Assembly: GCF_001665295.1 (NCBI RefSeq)
Contig: NZ_LZSE01000034.1
Location: 62,001 to 126,000 of the forward strand
From: Mycobacterium sp. 1554424.7
GTDB taxonomy: Bacteria > Actinomycetota > Actinomycetes > Mycobacteriales > Mycobacteriaceae
Reading direction: 5' to 3'
DNA: 64,000 nt
This document shows positions 16,508 to 25,582 of the stretch, piece by piece (position 1 is the first letter of the stretch; every line of letters begins with the position of its first letter). The notes below the pieces were generated by a model that saw only the letters and a program-made list of their open reading frames with translations, made no database searches and was not told the origin of the DNA. The position numbers and the translations under genes are program-made.

Positions 16508-17283
16508 ATCGGGAGCCTCACGTCGGAGACGAACGCGTCGCGCAGCCAGGAGACGAAGTCGTTCCACACCCCGGTGACCAGCAGGGCGCCGACGGCGATC
16601 AGCAGCGCGCCGCCGAAGATCTGGATGGCCCGGGTGTGCCGTCGCAGCCAGCCCAGGGCACCCACCGCCCCCGCCGAGCCGAACGCCAGCAGCACGAACG
16701 GGATGCCCAGCCCCAGGCAGTAGGCGATCACCAGGGCCACCCCGCGCGCCACGTTCGCGCCGTCGGTGGCCGACGCGACGGTGATCACCCCGGTCAGCGT
16801 CGGCCCCAGGCACGGCGTCCAGCCGAGCGCGAACACCGCGCCGAGCAGCGGCGCCCCCGCGACCGTCGTCAGCTGCCGCGGGCTGAACCGGGCCTGTCGC
16901 TGCAGGGCCGGGATCAGGCCCACGAACACCAGGCCCATCACGATGGTCAGCACGCCGCCGAGCCGTTGCAGCACAAGCTGATTGGCGATCAGCGTGGTGG
17001 TCATGCCGAGGACGGCGACGGTCCCCAGGACGAACACCGTGGTGAACCCGGCGACGAACAGCGCGGCGGACCCCGCGACCCGCCACCGGGCGGCCGGCGG
17101 CGCCTTCAATGCGCCGGGCGGCGGCTGCTCGTCGACCCCGACGACCGCGGCCAGGTACGACAGGTAGCCCGGCACGAGCGGCACCACGCACGGCGAGGCG
17201 AACGACACCAGCCCGGCCAGCAGGCACACGCCGAGCGCCAGCAGCAGCGGACCGGCGGCGGCGATCTGGGCGAAGCCGGTCAC
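16504..17283 (-). CDS. ccdA: Cytochrome c biogenesis thiol-disulfide transporter CcdA (Rv0527-like)
   Basis: A 259-aa DsbD/CcdA family membrane protein that passes electrons from cytoplasmic thioredoxin to the extracytoplasmic side, keeping apocytochrome CXXCH cysteines reduced. Six helices are visible. The conserved cysteines sit in VSFASPCVVPLVPGYLSYL (helix 1) and ALGWTPCLGPTLTGV (helix 4). The gene overlaps the thioredoxin-like lipoprotein gene upstream and resB downstream by four bases or fewer, indicating coupled translation. Confidence 0.94.
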   Translation of the reverse strand: MTGFAQIAAAGPLLLALGVCLLAGLVSFASPCVVPLVPGYLSYLAAVVGVDEQPPPGALKAPPAARWRVAGSAALFVAGFTTVFVLGTVAVLGMTTTLIANQLVLQRLGGVLTIVMGLVFVGLIPALQRQARFSPRQLTTVAGAPLLGAVFALGWTPCLGPTLTGVITVASATDGANVARGVALVIAYCLGLGIPFVLLAFGSAGAVGALGWLRRHTRAIQIFGGALLIAVGALLVTGVWNDFVSWLRDAFVSDVRLPI

Positions 17284-17870
17284 TGCCCGGCCACCCGCTG
17301 CACCACGGGCTGCAGGTCCTGGGCCAGCAGCTCGCGCAGGAACACGGCCGCGACCCGGTGCTCGCGGTCCAGCACCAGCGTGGACGGGATCACGGTGGTG
17401 GGGTACTTGCCGCCGAACGCGATCAGGGTGCGCATCGCCGGATCGTAGATGGACGGGTAGCTGACGTGGTGATCGTCGACGAAGTCCAGCGCGGCCTGCC
17501 GGTTGTTGTCCCGGACGTCGATGCCCAGAAAGGACACCCCGGCGGCCCGGGTGGCGTCATACACCTGCTGCAGCTGGCCGACCTCGGCCCGGCAGGGACC
17601 GCACCACTGCCCCCAGATGTTGACGACGACGACGCGGCCGGCGAAGGCCGGGTCGTCCAGCGACAACGGGTGCGCCGGGTCGGCCAGGTCCGGCCCGGAC
17701 AGCGGGCCCGGGCGGCCGCGGGTGGACGGCGGGTCGTAATAGATGTCGGTCTTCCCGCCCGGCGAGACGAATTCGAAGGTGCCGCCCTGCGCGACGGCGT
17801 CGCGACCGGAACAGCCGGCCAACAACATGGCCACCGCTGCCCCGGCCATCGCCAGCCGCCGGATGGTCAT
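17280..17870 (-). CDS. TlpA/ResA-type thioredoxin lipoprotein (Rv0526-like)
   Basis: A 196-aa secreted thioredoxin-fold protein. The start ATG 17870 overlaps the preceding stop (ATGA). The signal peptide ends in a lipobox, AMLLAGC, so it is probably lipid-anchored outside the membrane. The active site is WGQWCGPCRAEV (CGPC) near residue 90, and the cis-proline loop is YPTTVIPSTLVLD. It should receive electrons from CcdA and reduce the apocytochrome c haem-binding cysteines. Confidence 0.93.
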   Translation of the reverse strand: MTIRRLAMAGAAVAMLLAGCSGRDAVAQGGTFEFVSPGGKTDIYYDPPSTRGRPGPLSGPDLADPAHPLSLDDPAFAGRVVVVNIWGQWCGPCRAEVGQLQQVYDATRAAGVSFLGIDVRDNNRQAALDFVDDHHVSYPSIYDPAMRTLIAFGGKYPTTVIPSTLVLDREHRVAAVFLRELLAQDLQPVVQRVAGQ

Positions 17871-18475
17871 GTCGCCGCTGGTTCGCAATACTCGATGTCG
17901 GCCAGGCGATCGCCGTCGTAGACCAGGGTCGTCACCGAAGCGAGCCCGCATTCGCGCCGCCGCGGGTCGTGCCAGAGCCGCCGGCCGCTCAGGTGCAGCC
18001 GCAGCGTCCACACCGGCAGCTGGTGGCTGACGCACACCACCTCGTGGCCGGCGCCGCGGGCGCGCGCCTTGTCCACCGCCGTCGTCATCCGGGCCGCGAT
18101 CTCGGCGTAGGGCTCGCCCCACGACGGGGTGAACGGGTTGCGCAGCTGCCACCAAAACCGCGGGTCGCGCCAGGCCCCGTCGCCCGGGCCGACGCGGCGA
18201 CCCTCGAAGAAGTTGAGCGATTCGATCAGGTCGGGATCGGTGTCGACGGCCAGGCCGTGCTTGGCGGCGATGGGCGCGGCGGTCTCCTGGGCTCGCTGCA
18301 GCGGGGAGGCGATGACGGCGGCGACGTCGCGGTCGGCCAGCGCCTCGGCGACCGCGTCGGCCTGCGCCCTGCCCTTCTCGGACAGGTGGAACCCGGGCAG
18401 CCGGCCGTACAGGACGCCGGTCGGGTTGTGGACCTCGCCGTGGCGCACCACGTGGACCTTGGTCTGCTCGGCCAT
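17867..18475 (-). CDS. Histidine phosphatase family protein, phosphoglycerate mutase-like (Rv0525-like)
   Basis: A 202-aa member of the histidine phosphatase superfamily. The catalytic RHG motif is in VHVVRHGEVHNPTG near the N-terminus, SPLQRAQET holds the second arginine, and the second histidine lies in EVVCVSHQLPVW. Length equals M. tuberculosis Rv0525. It is encoded between hemL and the thioredoxin-like gene with TGATG and ATGA overlaps, so it is expressed with cytochrome c maturation, although no direct role is known. The substrate may be a small phosphomolecule rather than 3-phosphoglycerate. Confidence 0.9.
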   Translation of the reverse strand: MAEQTKVHVVRHGEVHNPTGVLYGRLPGFHLSEKGRAQADAVAEALADRDVAAVIASPLQRAQETAAPIAAKHGLAVDTDPDLIESLNFFEGRRVGPGDGAWRDPRFWWQLRNPFTPSWGEPYAEIAARMTTAVDKARARGAGHEVVCVSHQLPVWTLRLHLSGRRLWHDPRRRECGLASVTTLVYDGDRLADIEYCEPAAT

Positions 18476-19806
18476 CAGGGTCTGTCCTCCTCGGCGGCCG
18501 CGCGCGCCGCGAGGGCGAGGCCGGCGGCGATCCGGTCGAATGCGTCGTCGTCCAGGGCCGTCGAGACGAACCACGCCTCGAACGCGCTGCACGGCGGGTA
18601 GACGCCTGCGTCCAGCAGGGCGTGGAAGAAGGGCGGGTATCGCCAGGTCTCGCTCGCCCGCGCGGAGGCGAAGTCGGTCACCGGCGTCTCGGAGAAGAAC
18701 ACGCTGAGCATGTTGCCGCCGCGCGGAATCTGGTGCGCCACACCGGCTTTCGTCAGCGCCTCGGACAGCAGCCCGGCCAGGCGGTCGGCGTTGGCGTCCA
18801 GCGTGGCGTAGGCCGCGTCGTCGGCGGCGCGCAGCGTGGCCAGCCCGGCCGCCACCGCCACCGGGTTCCCCGACAGCGTGCCGGCCTGATACACCGGTCC
18901 CAGCGGCGCCAGCCGCTCCATCACCTCGGCCCGGCCGCCGAACGCGGCGGCCGGCAGCCCGCCGCTCATCACCTTGCCGAAGGTGAACAGGTCGGCGGCG
19001 ACGGGATCGATTCCGTACCAACCGCTTCGGCTGACCCGGAACCCCGTCATCACCTCGTCGACGATCAGCAGCGCCCCGTGCTCGGCGGTGATCGCGCGCA
19101 GCGCCGCGTTGTAGCCCGGCGCCGGGGGGACCACGCCCATGTTGCCGGGGCTGGCCTCGGTGATCACCGCGGCGATCTCCTCGCCGAACCGGGCGAACGT
19201 CTGCCGAACGGCGTCGATGTCGTTGTAGGGCAACACGATTGTGTCCGCGGCGGCCGCGCCGGTCACGCCGGGCGAGGACGGCAGGCCCAGCGTCGCCACG
19301 CCGGAACCCGCGTCGGCGAGCAACGCGTCGACATGGCCGTGGTAACAGCCGGAGAACTTGACGATCTTGGCCCTGCCGGTGAACCCGCGGGCCAGCCGCA
19401 CCGCGCTCATCGTGGCCTCGGTGCCCGAGTTCACCAGCCGGATCCGCTCGACCGGCGCCACCCGCCCGATGATCTCGGCGGCCAGCTGGCTCTCCGCCGG
19501 CGTCGGCGCCCCGAACGACAGGCCCGAGGCGGCGGCCGTGGCGACGGCGTCGACGACGGCCGGGTGGGCGTGGCCCAGGATCATCGGTCCCCAGGAACAC
19601 ACCAGGTCGACGTAGCGGTTGCCGTCGGCGTCGGTGAGCCGGCACCCGCGCGCCTCGGTGATGAACCGCGGGGTGCCGCCCACCGCGGTGAACGCGCGAA
19701 CCGGGGAGTTCACCCCGCCGGGGATGACGGCGCAGGCGTCCGCGAACAGCCGCGCCGACGCCGCCGTGGTCGCGGCCGGCGCGGTCGCCTGGTCACTGGT
19801 ACCCAT
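18475..19806 (-). CDS. hemL: Glutamate-1-semialdehyde 2,1-aminomutase HemL
   Basis: A 443-aa PLP enzyme that converts glutamate-1-semialdehyde to 5-aminolevulinate, the last step of the C5 route to haem; HemA makes the substrate and is also in this window. The PLP lysine lies in [12 protein letters not shown] (about residue 264), with [16 protein letters not shown] for phosphate binding and [11 protein letters not shown] for the ring aspartate. It leads the minus-strand chain hemL > phosphatase > thioredoxin-like > ccdA > resB > ccsB, linking haem supply with cytochrome c assembly. Confidence 0.95.
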   Translation of the reverse strand: MGTSDQATAPAATTAASARLFADACAVIPGGVNSPVRAFTAVGGTPRFITEARGCRLTDADGNRYVDLVCSWGPMILGHAHPAVVDAVATAAASGLSFGAPTPAESQLAAEIIGRVAPVERIRLVNSGTEATMSAVRLARGFTGRAKIVKFSGCYHGHVDALLADAGSGVATLGLPSSPGVTGAAAADTIVLPYNDIDAVRQTFARFGEEIAAVITEASPGNMGVVPPAPGYNAALRAITAEHGALLIVDEVMTGFRVSRSGWYGIDPVAADLFTFGKVMSGGLPAAAFGGRAEVMERLAPLGPVYQAGTLSGNPVAVAAGLATLRAADDAAYATLDANADRLAGLLSEALTKAGVAHQIPRGGNMLSVFFSETPVTDFASARASETWRYPPFFHALLDAGVYPPCSAFEAWFVSTALDDDAFDRIAAGLALAARAAAEEDRP

Positions 19807-19867
19807 GCCGACCAGTGTCCCAGCCTCGGCCGATCGTTCAACTACAGGGTGTAGCAGAGCGCGGCCA

Positions 19868-20215
19868 TCAGGCGTCTTGCTGGTCGGCCTGCTGGGCGGC
19901 CTGCAGATCGCGGCGCGCGGCTTCGCGCTCCTTCTCGGCCGCGCGCCGGTGGGCGGCCACGTCGCCGAGGCGCTCCTCGACCGCGAGCTCCTCGACTTCG
20001 GCGGCGCGTTCGTGGGCGGCGCCGGCCTCGTAGTGGCGATGCACCGCGCGTTCCCGGGCGGCCTGGTCCCGCTCGTGGGAGCGGTCGGCGCGCTCGGCCG
20101 CGCGCTTGACGTCGTCCTGATGGACTTGTGGGCGGCGAGCTCGGCCCCGCGACGCAGCAGTTCCTGGGCGCGTTGGCCGGCTTCTTGGCCCGGTGAATCG
20201 GCCGTGCAGTGACAC
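19868..20215 (-). CDS. Charged coiled-coil small protein with possible frame damage near its start
   Basis: The open frame from GTG 20215 gives 115 aa. From [14 protein letters not shown] onward it is a regular, strongly charged helix rich in Glu, Arg and Ala, probably a coiled coil, ending AQQADQQDA. Residues about 9-30 read badly (rare codons, Pro/Arg). Adding one G at each of three places (near 20189, 20169 and 20125 on the plus strand) would replace them with [22 protein letters not shown], matching the helix downstream. So the gene either lost three bases or carries consensus errors. Function unknown. Confidence 0.5.
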   Translation of the reverse strand: MSLHGRFTGPRSRPTRPGTAASRGRARRPQVHQDDVKRAAERADRSHERDQAARERAVHRHYEAGAAHERAAEVEELAVEERLGDVAAHRRAAEKEREAARRDLQAAQQADQQDA

Positions 20216-20222
20216 TACGCTT
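20215..20222 (+). promoter_or_regulatory. Candidate -10 element for a leaderless transcript
   Basis: TACGCT (20216-20221) fits TANNNT and lies seven bases before GTG 20229, which has no ribosome-binding site. This is the usual spacing for a leaderless mycobacterial mRNA. Confidence 0.4.
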
Positions 20223-20228
20223 GCGCAG

Positions 20229-21104
20229 GTGACACGGCAGACCGCCGTCGACGCCGCCATCGAAAGGGTCGCCGCGGTGCGCGACCACCCCGATGCGCGG
20301 CTCGCGCTGATGCGGGAGCTCTACGAGGTCCCGGCGAACGTGGACCGCGGACATCTCCCGTATCGGCAGGCGGCGTCGGCCTTCATGGGATGGCAGCTGC
20401 GGCGCGGGCTGCTCAATCCGGGCGAGGGCCCGGCCCCGGGCAGCCCCTGGTGGCGCGCCATGAACGAGCGCCTGCTTACCGACGGATGGGAGGCGCGCGC
20501 CCTGGCCTTCGGCCATCCGGGCCACCCCAGCTGTGCGGCGGTCGCCGCGTCGCTCGAGTTCATCCGCCGGCCCTCCGCCCAGCGCTGGTACCGGGCGCAC
20601 AACATCAGCGTCGTCGGGGCATACCTGGAAAACCGGCACCTCGCCGCGCGAGAGTCCCGCGTCGAGCGTTTCTTCATCAACCTCGTGCTGATGCGGGTGC
20701 TCTACGCGCACGCGCTGGTCGCCTCGCCCCGCCTCGCGCTCGGCTGGCTGGCCTTCGCCGGCCGGCCGCTCGGCGACCCCCGCCTGGGCATGACCGGGAT
20801 ATTCCTATCGCTCTCCCGGGTGCTCCCCGATCGCTACCCGCTCGGCGATGACCTCGCGCCCTACCTGCGGGCCGAGCACGGGATCGCGCACCTGCTCGAC
20901 GTCGGGGTCATCTCGCCCCGGCTGGAACTCCTCTACGACTGGTCCGCAACCGAGCTCGCCATTCCCGGCCTGCGACGGCTCCTGGACGGCCAAACCCCTT
21001 GCTACGCATGGCCGTCCCACGACCAGCAGCCCTGGCGTCCGCCTCCGTCCCGCGCGGCCCGGCTGGCGCGCAAGCTGCTGCCCGCGGCGCGCCGCACGCC
21101 TTGA
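20229..21104 (+). CDS. Conserved protein of unknown function
   Basis: A 291-aa soluble, mostly helical protein; GTG 20193 is an alternative start. I do not recognise the family. Visible features are an N-terminal segment RLALMRELYEVPANVDRGH, a Trp/Arg-rich centre (FMGWQLRRGLLNPG, PWWRAMNERLL), YRAHNISVVGAYLENRHLA, then HLLDVGVISPRLELLYDWS and a basic C-terminus (SRAARLARKLLPAARR). Codon use is typical of the genome, so it is probably a true resident gene. It runs with the DUF385 gene 24 bases downstream. Confidence 0.75.
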   Translation: MTRQTAVDAAIERVAAVRDHPDARLALMRELYEVPANVDRGHLPYRQAASAFMGWQLRRGLLNPGEGPAPGSPWWRAMNERLLTDGWEARALAFGHPGHPSCAAVAASLEFIRRPSAQRWYRAHNISVVGAYLENRHLAARESRVERFFINLVLMRVLYAHALVASPRLALGWLAFAGRPLGDPRLGMTGIFLSLSRVLPDRYPLGDDLAPYLRAEHGIAHLLDVGVISPRLELLYDWSATELAIPGLRRLLDGQTPCYAWPSHDQQPWRPPPSRAARLARKLLPAARRTP

Positions 21105-21128
21105 TGTCGGGCGGGGTGAACGAGTTGG

Positions 21129-21533
21129 ATGGGAGGCATGCAACTTCCACAGGGGCTCGCGCGGTTCAATCGGCACGTCACCAATCCCGTCCAGCGGCTG
21201 TGGGCCGGCTGGGCGCCGACGTTCTGCATCGTCGAACACGTCGGTCGGCGCTCCGGCAAGACTTACCGCACGCCGGTTACCGTGTTCACCGCCGAGGTCG
21301 ACGGCAAGCCCGGCGTGGCGATCCTGCTGACCTACGGCCCCGACCGCGACTGGCTGAAAAACATCACCGCGGCCAACGGGGCTCGAATCCGGCGCTACGG
21401 CAAGACTTTCGGCGTCACCGACCCGCGGGTGGTCGGCAAGGAGGAGGCCGCGCCGCACGTCGCCCGCGGGTGGCGGCCGGTCTTCGCCAGGCTGCCGTTC
21501 GAGCAGGCCGTTTTGCTCACGAAGACTGACTGA
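21129..21533 (+). CDS. DUF385 / deazaflavin-dependent nitroreductase-family protein (Rv0523c-like)
   Basis: A 134-aa protein of the small split-barrel family that includes the F420-dependent nitroreductase Ddn. The signature FCIVEHVGRRSGKTYRTPV lies near residue 32, with LLTYGPDRDWLKNI and AANGARIRRYG following. Members bind F420 or act as fatty-acid-binding or quinone-reducing proteins; which applies here is unknown. ATG 21138 is a possible alternative start, but GGGAGG would then be only one base away. Its last 17 bases overlap the end of the convergent permease gene. Confidence 0.85.
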   Translation: MGGMQLPQGLARFNRHVTNPVQRLWAGWAPTFCIVEHVGRRSGKTYRTPVTVFTAEVDGKPGVAILLTYGPDRDWLKNITAANGARIRRYGKTFGVTDPRVVGKEEAAPHVARGWRPVFARLPFEQAVLLTKTD

Positions 21534-22884
21534 CCCGGCCGCGGGCCCGGGCGATGAAGTAGAGCCCGACGACCACCGCCCACGACAGCAGGGACAGCCA
21601 CAGCTGGCTTCGCGCCGAGCGGTCGAACGCCATCTGCACCAGCACGGCCGTGATTCCGGCGAGGGTGATGACCGAAAGCGCCGGGAAGAACCACATCTTG
21701 ATGCGCAGCTTTTCGTCGGGTGTCCGGCGGCGCAGGATGATCTGCGACAGCGCGATCAACCAGTAGACGAACAGGATGATGGCGCCCGACGAGTTGAGCA
21801 GGAACAGAAACACGGTGCCGGGCGCCAGCCACGCCATGATGACGCAGAGGAATCCGACGGCCGACGAGCACACGATCGCGATGTGGGGGACGCCGCGGCG
21901 GCTGAGCTTGACCAGCCGTTCGGGCGCCTCGCGCCGGTCGGCGAGCACGAAGAGCATCCGCGACGACGTGTAGAGGCCCGAGTTCAGGCAGGACAGCACC
22001 GCGGTGAGCACCACGGCGTTCATCACCTGATCGGCGCCCCGAAGGCCCATGTGCTTGAACGCGGCGACGTACGGCGAGGCGCCCACCTCGAGCGAATTCC
22101 ACGGCAGGATCACCACGAGCAGGAAGACGGAGCCGACGAAGAAGATCGCGATGCGCGCCACCACCGATCTCGTCGCGCGCTGGACCGCCAGGCCGGGGTC
22201 GCGGCTTTCGGCGGCGGCGACGGTGACGATCTCGGCGCCGACCATCGAGAAGATCACCACCACGATGGCGGCGAACACCGCCGCGACGCCCTTCGGGAAG
22301 AACCCGCCGTGCGCCGTCAGGTTGGAGAAATCGGTGTGACGGCCGGGCCAAAGGCCCAGGACGAAGACCGAGCCGACGAACAGAAAGATCACGATCGTCG
22401 CGACTTTGATTCCCGCGAACCAGAATTCGAACTCGCCGAACGACGAGACCGAGAAAAGGTTCGTCGCGGTCATCAGCACCATCAGGCACAGCGAGAGCAG
22501 CCACAGCGGCGCGTGGAACCAGTAGCCCAGGACCTTTCCGCCGGCGACGGCCTCGAACCCCACCACGATCACCCAGAAGTACCAATACAGCCAGGCCACC
22601 GAGAACCCCGCCCAGCCGCCCAGCGCCCGCGCCGCGTAATCGGCGAACGACCCCGTCGACGGGTCGGCGGCCGCCATCTCGCCCAGCATCCGCATCACCA
22701 GGACGATCAGCAGGCCGCACAGCGCGTACGTCAGGAACGCGGCGGGCCCGGTGTCCCTGATCACCACACCGGAGCCGACGAACAGACCGGCGCCGATCAC
22801 CCCGCCCAGGGCGATCATGCTGAGCTGCCGCTGCGACAGCCCTTGCCGCAGTTGCGTGGTGCCGGCCACGGTTAACCACAGCAC
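21517..22884 (-). CDS. gabP: APC-family amino-acid permease, GabP-like (Rv0522-like)
   Basis: A 455-aa transporter with about twelve helices. The family signature LSMIALGGVIGAGLFVGSG is at residues 21-39, EMAAADPSTGSFADYA follows helix 2, and FSMVGAEIVTVAAAESRDP is in helix 6. It belongs to the AAT branch of amino-acid/proton symporters and sits next to the Rv0523c-like gene, as Rv0522 (annotated gabP) does in M. tuberculosis. Substrate (GABA or another amino acid) is unproven. GTG 22884 is used; GTG 22869 is also possible. Confidence 0.88.
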   Translation of the reverse strand: MLWLTVAGTTQLRQGLSQRQLSMIALGGVIGAGLFVGSGVVIRDTGPAAFLTYALCGLLIVLVMRMLGEMAAADPSTGSFADYAARALGGWAGFSVAWLYWYFWVIVVGFEAVAGGKVLGYWFHAPLWLLSLCLMVLMTATNLFSVSSFGEFEFWFAGIKVATIVIFLFVGSVFVLGLWPGRHTDFSNLTAHGGFFPKGVAAVFAAIVVVIFSMVGAEIVTVAAAESRDPGLAVQRATRSVVARIAIFFVGSVFLLVVILPWNSLEVGASPYVAAFKHMGLRGADQVMNAVVLTAVLSCLNSGLYTSSRMLFVLADRREAPERLVKLSRRGVPHIAIVCSSAVGFLCVIMAWLAPGTVFLFLLNSSGAIILFVYWLIALSQIILRRRTPDEKLRIKMWFFPALSVITLAGITAVLVQMAFDRSARSQLWLSLLSWAVVVGLYFIARARGRVSQSS

Positions 22885-22929
22885 ATCGACGGGTGGGGCG
22901 CGACCCGTTACGGCGCCCGGTGGCGGCGC

Positions 22930-22985
22930 CGAGACTGCGCACAGATCGTGAATTTTGCGAAAATCACGCGCTCACCGCAGTCTCG
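22930..22985. repeat. Intergenic inverted repeat with nested dyad
   Basis: CGAGACTGCG (22930-22939) is perfectly matched by CGCAGTCTCG (22976-22985). Inside lies a second dyad, GTGAATTTT / GAAAATCAC (22948-22967), with one mismatch and one G-T pair. It separates two minus-strand genes and may end the MHS-transporter transcript or be a mobile repeat remnant. Confidence 0.75.
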
Positions 22986-23012
22986 ACGCAGGTGCCGGCG
23001 AGACGGCTCAGC

Positions 23013-24350
23013 TCACAGGTACAAATCCCGGTCGCGGATCAGGGCGGTCGCGAGCACGCTGATCACGGCGGTCGCAACGAGATACCCGCACGCCAGCCAC
23101 GGCGCTCCCCCGGCGGCCGCGATCAGCGCGGTGAGGATCATCGGGGTGACACCCGAGGCGTACACGCCCGAGAACTGGTAGACGAACGACAACCCCGTGT
23201 ACCGGGTGGCGGTGGGATACAGCGCCGAGTACAGCGTGCCCTGCGCGCCGTAGAACAGCGCGTGCACGACACCGAACACGACGACCATCGCGAGGCCGAA
23301 CAGGAGCAGGTTCTTGGTGCCGAACAACGCGAAAGCCGGGAAGGCCAACAGCCCGTAGCACACCACGCCAACCAAATAGACCCGCCGCGGCCCGAACCGG
23401 TCGGTCAGGATTCCCGACACCGGCAGCAGCACGGCCATCAGCAGCGCGGCGACGGTCACCACGACCAGAACCGACACCTTGTTGAACCCCAACGCGCCGG
23501 TGGCGTAGCTGATCGCGAAGACGCCCCAGGTGTTGAAGGCCGACCCCTCGGCCCACCGCGACAGCAGCCCCAGCGCGGTGTTGCGCCGGGAACGGGGTTC
23601 GCGGACGATCTCGCGGATGGGCACCCTGGAGGTGGCCTCGAGGTCCGCCAGCTCGCGAAACGCCGGAGTCTCCGCGACCCGCAACCGGACCACGATGCCG
23701 ATCGCGACCAGCACCAGGCTCAGCAGGAACCCGATCCGCCAGCCGTAGGCCAGGAACCGGCTCGGGCCCAACGCGATCTGCAACCACGCGAATATGCCGG
23801 TGCCCAAAGCCAATCCGAGCGCCAAACCGACCTGCGGAATCGCGCCGAAGCGGCCGCGACGGTCCTCGGGGCTGTGCTCGACGGCGAGCAGCACCGCCCC
23901 CGCCCACTCACCGCCGAGCGCGAACCCCTGCAGGATGCGCAGCGTCAGCAGCAGCACCGGAGCCCACGCACCGATCTGGGCGGCGGTCGGCAAAGCCCCG
24001 ATCAGCGCCGTGGCGACGCCCATGATCAGCATGGTCAGCGCCAGGCTGCGCTTGCGACCGATCCGGTCGCCGATGTGCCCGAACACCAGGCCGCCGATCG
24101 GCCGCATGACGAACCCGACGGCGAACGTCGCGAACGCCAAAAGCGTTCCGACCAACGAGGTTTCGTTGGGGAAGAACACTTTGTTGAACACCAGCCCGGC
24201 CGCGGTGGCGTACAGGAAGAAGTCGTACCACTCGACGGTGGTGCCCAGCAGGCTGGCCGCGACCACGATGCGCAGGCGCCGACGGCGTTCGACGTCGGAT
24301 TCCGCGTGGCCCTCCGGTGCGGCGGCGGCCGCGGGCAGCGTGGTCGCCAT
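23013..24350 (-). CDS. MFS transporter of the metabolite:H+ symporter (MHS) type
   Basis: A 445-aa transporter with twelve predicted helices. Family motifs are ASLLGTTVEWYDFFLYATA in helix 1, the MFS loop GHIGDRIGRKRSL between helices 2 and 3, RILQGFALGGEWAGAVLL in helix 4 and ERR/EDRRGRFGAIPQ after it. MHS members carry carboxylates, betaines and similar compounds. The gene begins three bases after the SsuD-like monooxygenase ends, so it may import the substrate of that enzyme (inference). I know no M. tuberculosis counterpart at this position. Confidence 0.88.
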   Translation of the reverse strand: MATTLPAAAAAPEGHAESDVERRRRLRIVVAASLLGTTVEWYDFFLYATAAGLVFNKVFFPNETSLVGTLLAFATFAVGFVMRPIGGLVFGHIGDRIGRKRSLALTMLIMGVATALIGALPTAAQIGAWAPVLLLTLRILQGFALGGEWAGAVLLAVEHSPEDRRGRFGAIPQVGLALGLALGTGIFAWLQIALGPSRFLAYGWRIGFLLSLVLVAIGIVVRLRVAETPAFRELADLEATSRVPIREIVREPRSRRNTALGLLSRWAEGSAFNTWGVFAISYATGALGFNKVSVLVVVTVAALLMAVLLPVSGILTDRFGPRRVYLVGVVCYGLLAFPAFALFGTKNLLLFGLAMVVVFGVVHALFYGAQGTLYSALYPTATRYTGLSFVYQFSGVYASGVTPMILTALIAAAGGAPWLACGYLVATAVISVLATALIRDRDLYL

Positions 24351-24353
24351 GGC

Positions 24354-25499
24354 CTAGTGGGCCGAGGCGACGGCGAACGGCGTCGCCGGCGCCGGGTGTG
24401 ATGTGCGGTTGGGGTGCTGCCACAAGCCCTCTCGCTCGAGCAGCGGCAGGACACCCTCGCCGAACCAGTACGCCTCCTCCAGGTGCGGATAGCCCGACAG
24501 GATGAAGTGGGTGATGCCCAGCCGCGCGTATTCGGCCAGCCGCTCGGCGACCTCGGCGTGCGACCCGACCAGCGCGGTGCCCGCGCCGCCGCGCACCAGG
24601 CCCACCCCGGCCCACAGGTTGGGGCCGACCACGAGCCGGCCGCTGTCGCCGCCGTGCAGGTCCAGCATTCGGCGCTGGCCCTCGGACTCGCTGCGCGCCA
24701 GGCTGGCCTGCACCCGCTCGACGTCGGCCGGGTCGACCGCGGCGAGCAGCCGGTCGGCCTCGGCCCACGCCTGCTCGGAGGTGTCGCGGCTGATCACGTG
24801 AATCCGCAAGCCGTACTGCAGGATCCGCCCGGCATCGGCCGCCCGCCCCCGGATCCAGTCGAGCTTCTTGCCGACGGCCGCCCGGGGCTCGCCCCAGGTG
24901 AGGTACACATCGGAGTACTTGGCCGCGACCGGCCCGGCGGCGGCCGACGATCCGCCGAAGAAGACCGCGGGGATCGGGTCGGGCGGGTTGTTCAGCTGCG
25001 CGCCGTCGATGCGGATGTGGTCCCCGGCGAAGCTCACCGGCTCCCGCGAGGTCCAGAGCTGGCGCACCACGTCCAAGAACTCGGCGGTGCGGGCGTATCG
25101 CGATTCCTTGTCCAGGTAATCGCCGTAGGCGCGCTGCTCGTGCGGTTCGCCGCCGGTGACGACATTGAGCAGCAGCCGCCCGCCCGAATGCCGCTGGAAC
25201 GTCCCGGCCATCTGCGCGGCCAGCGTGGGGCTGAGCAGCCCGGGCCGGAACGCGACCAGGAACTTCAGCGTCTCGGTGCCCTCGATCAGCATCGCCGTCG
25301 TCAACCACGCGTCCTCGCACCACAATCCGGTCGGTGTGAGCACCGCCTCGAAACCGTTGTCCTCGGCGGCCGCGCAAATCTGGTGCAGATAGCGCAACGT
25401 CGCGGGCCGGTCGCCGTGCATCGCCGTGCCGTGGCCGCCCGCCACCAGGTTCCGCGAATCCCCGTACGTCGGCAGGAACCAATGAAACGCCAGACTCAT
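24354..25499 (-). CDS. ssuD: FMNH2-dependent alkanesulfonate monooxygenase, SsuD-like
   Basis: A 381-aa luciferase-like flavin monooxygenase that would release sulfite from alkanesulfonates as a sulfur source. The N-terminus FHWFLPTYGDSRNL, the RYLHQICAAAEDNGFEAVL barrel helix, FLVAFRPGLLSPTLAAQMA, the NVVTGGEP motif and GGSSAAA at residue 175 match SsuD strongly. ATG 25499 follows the site GGGAGGGTGA. It needs a flavin reductase that is not encoded nearby. No ABC transporter (SsuABC) is adjacent; instead an MHS transporter follows. Confidence 0.92.
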   Translation of the reverse strand: MSLAFHWFLPTYGDSRNLVAGGHGTAMHGDRPATLRYLHQICAAAEDNGFEAVLTPTGLWCEDAWLTTAMLIEGTETLKFLVAFRPGLLSPTLAAQMAGTFQRHSGGRLLLNVVTGGEPHEQRAYGDYLDKESRYARTAEFLDVVRQLWTSREPVSFAGDHIRIDGAQLNNPPDPIPAVFFGGSSAAAGPVAAKYSDVYLTWGEPRAAVGKKLDWIRGRAADAGRILQYGLRIHVISRDTSEQAWAEADRLLAAVDPADVERVQASLARSESEGQRRMLDLHGGDSGRLVVGPNLWAGVGLVRGGAGTALVGSHAEVAERLAEYARLGITHFILSGYPHLEEAYWFGEGVLPLLEREGLWQHPNRTSHPAPATPFAVASAH

Positions 25500-25582
25500 T
25501 CACCCTCCCTCTTGTCCAGCCTCCGATCGTGCGGGGGATCGGCGGGGGATGCGAGGGTTGAAACCTCCCAGATTGGATCCCG

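Noticed and set aside
22893-24401. 502-codon open frame opposite the MHS transporter
   Set aside because: His/Gln/Arg-rich low-complexity translation typical of an antisense frame; the minus-strand transporter has clear motifs.
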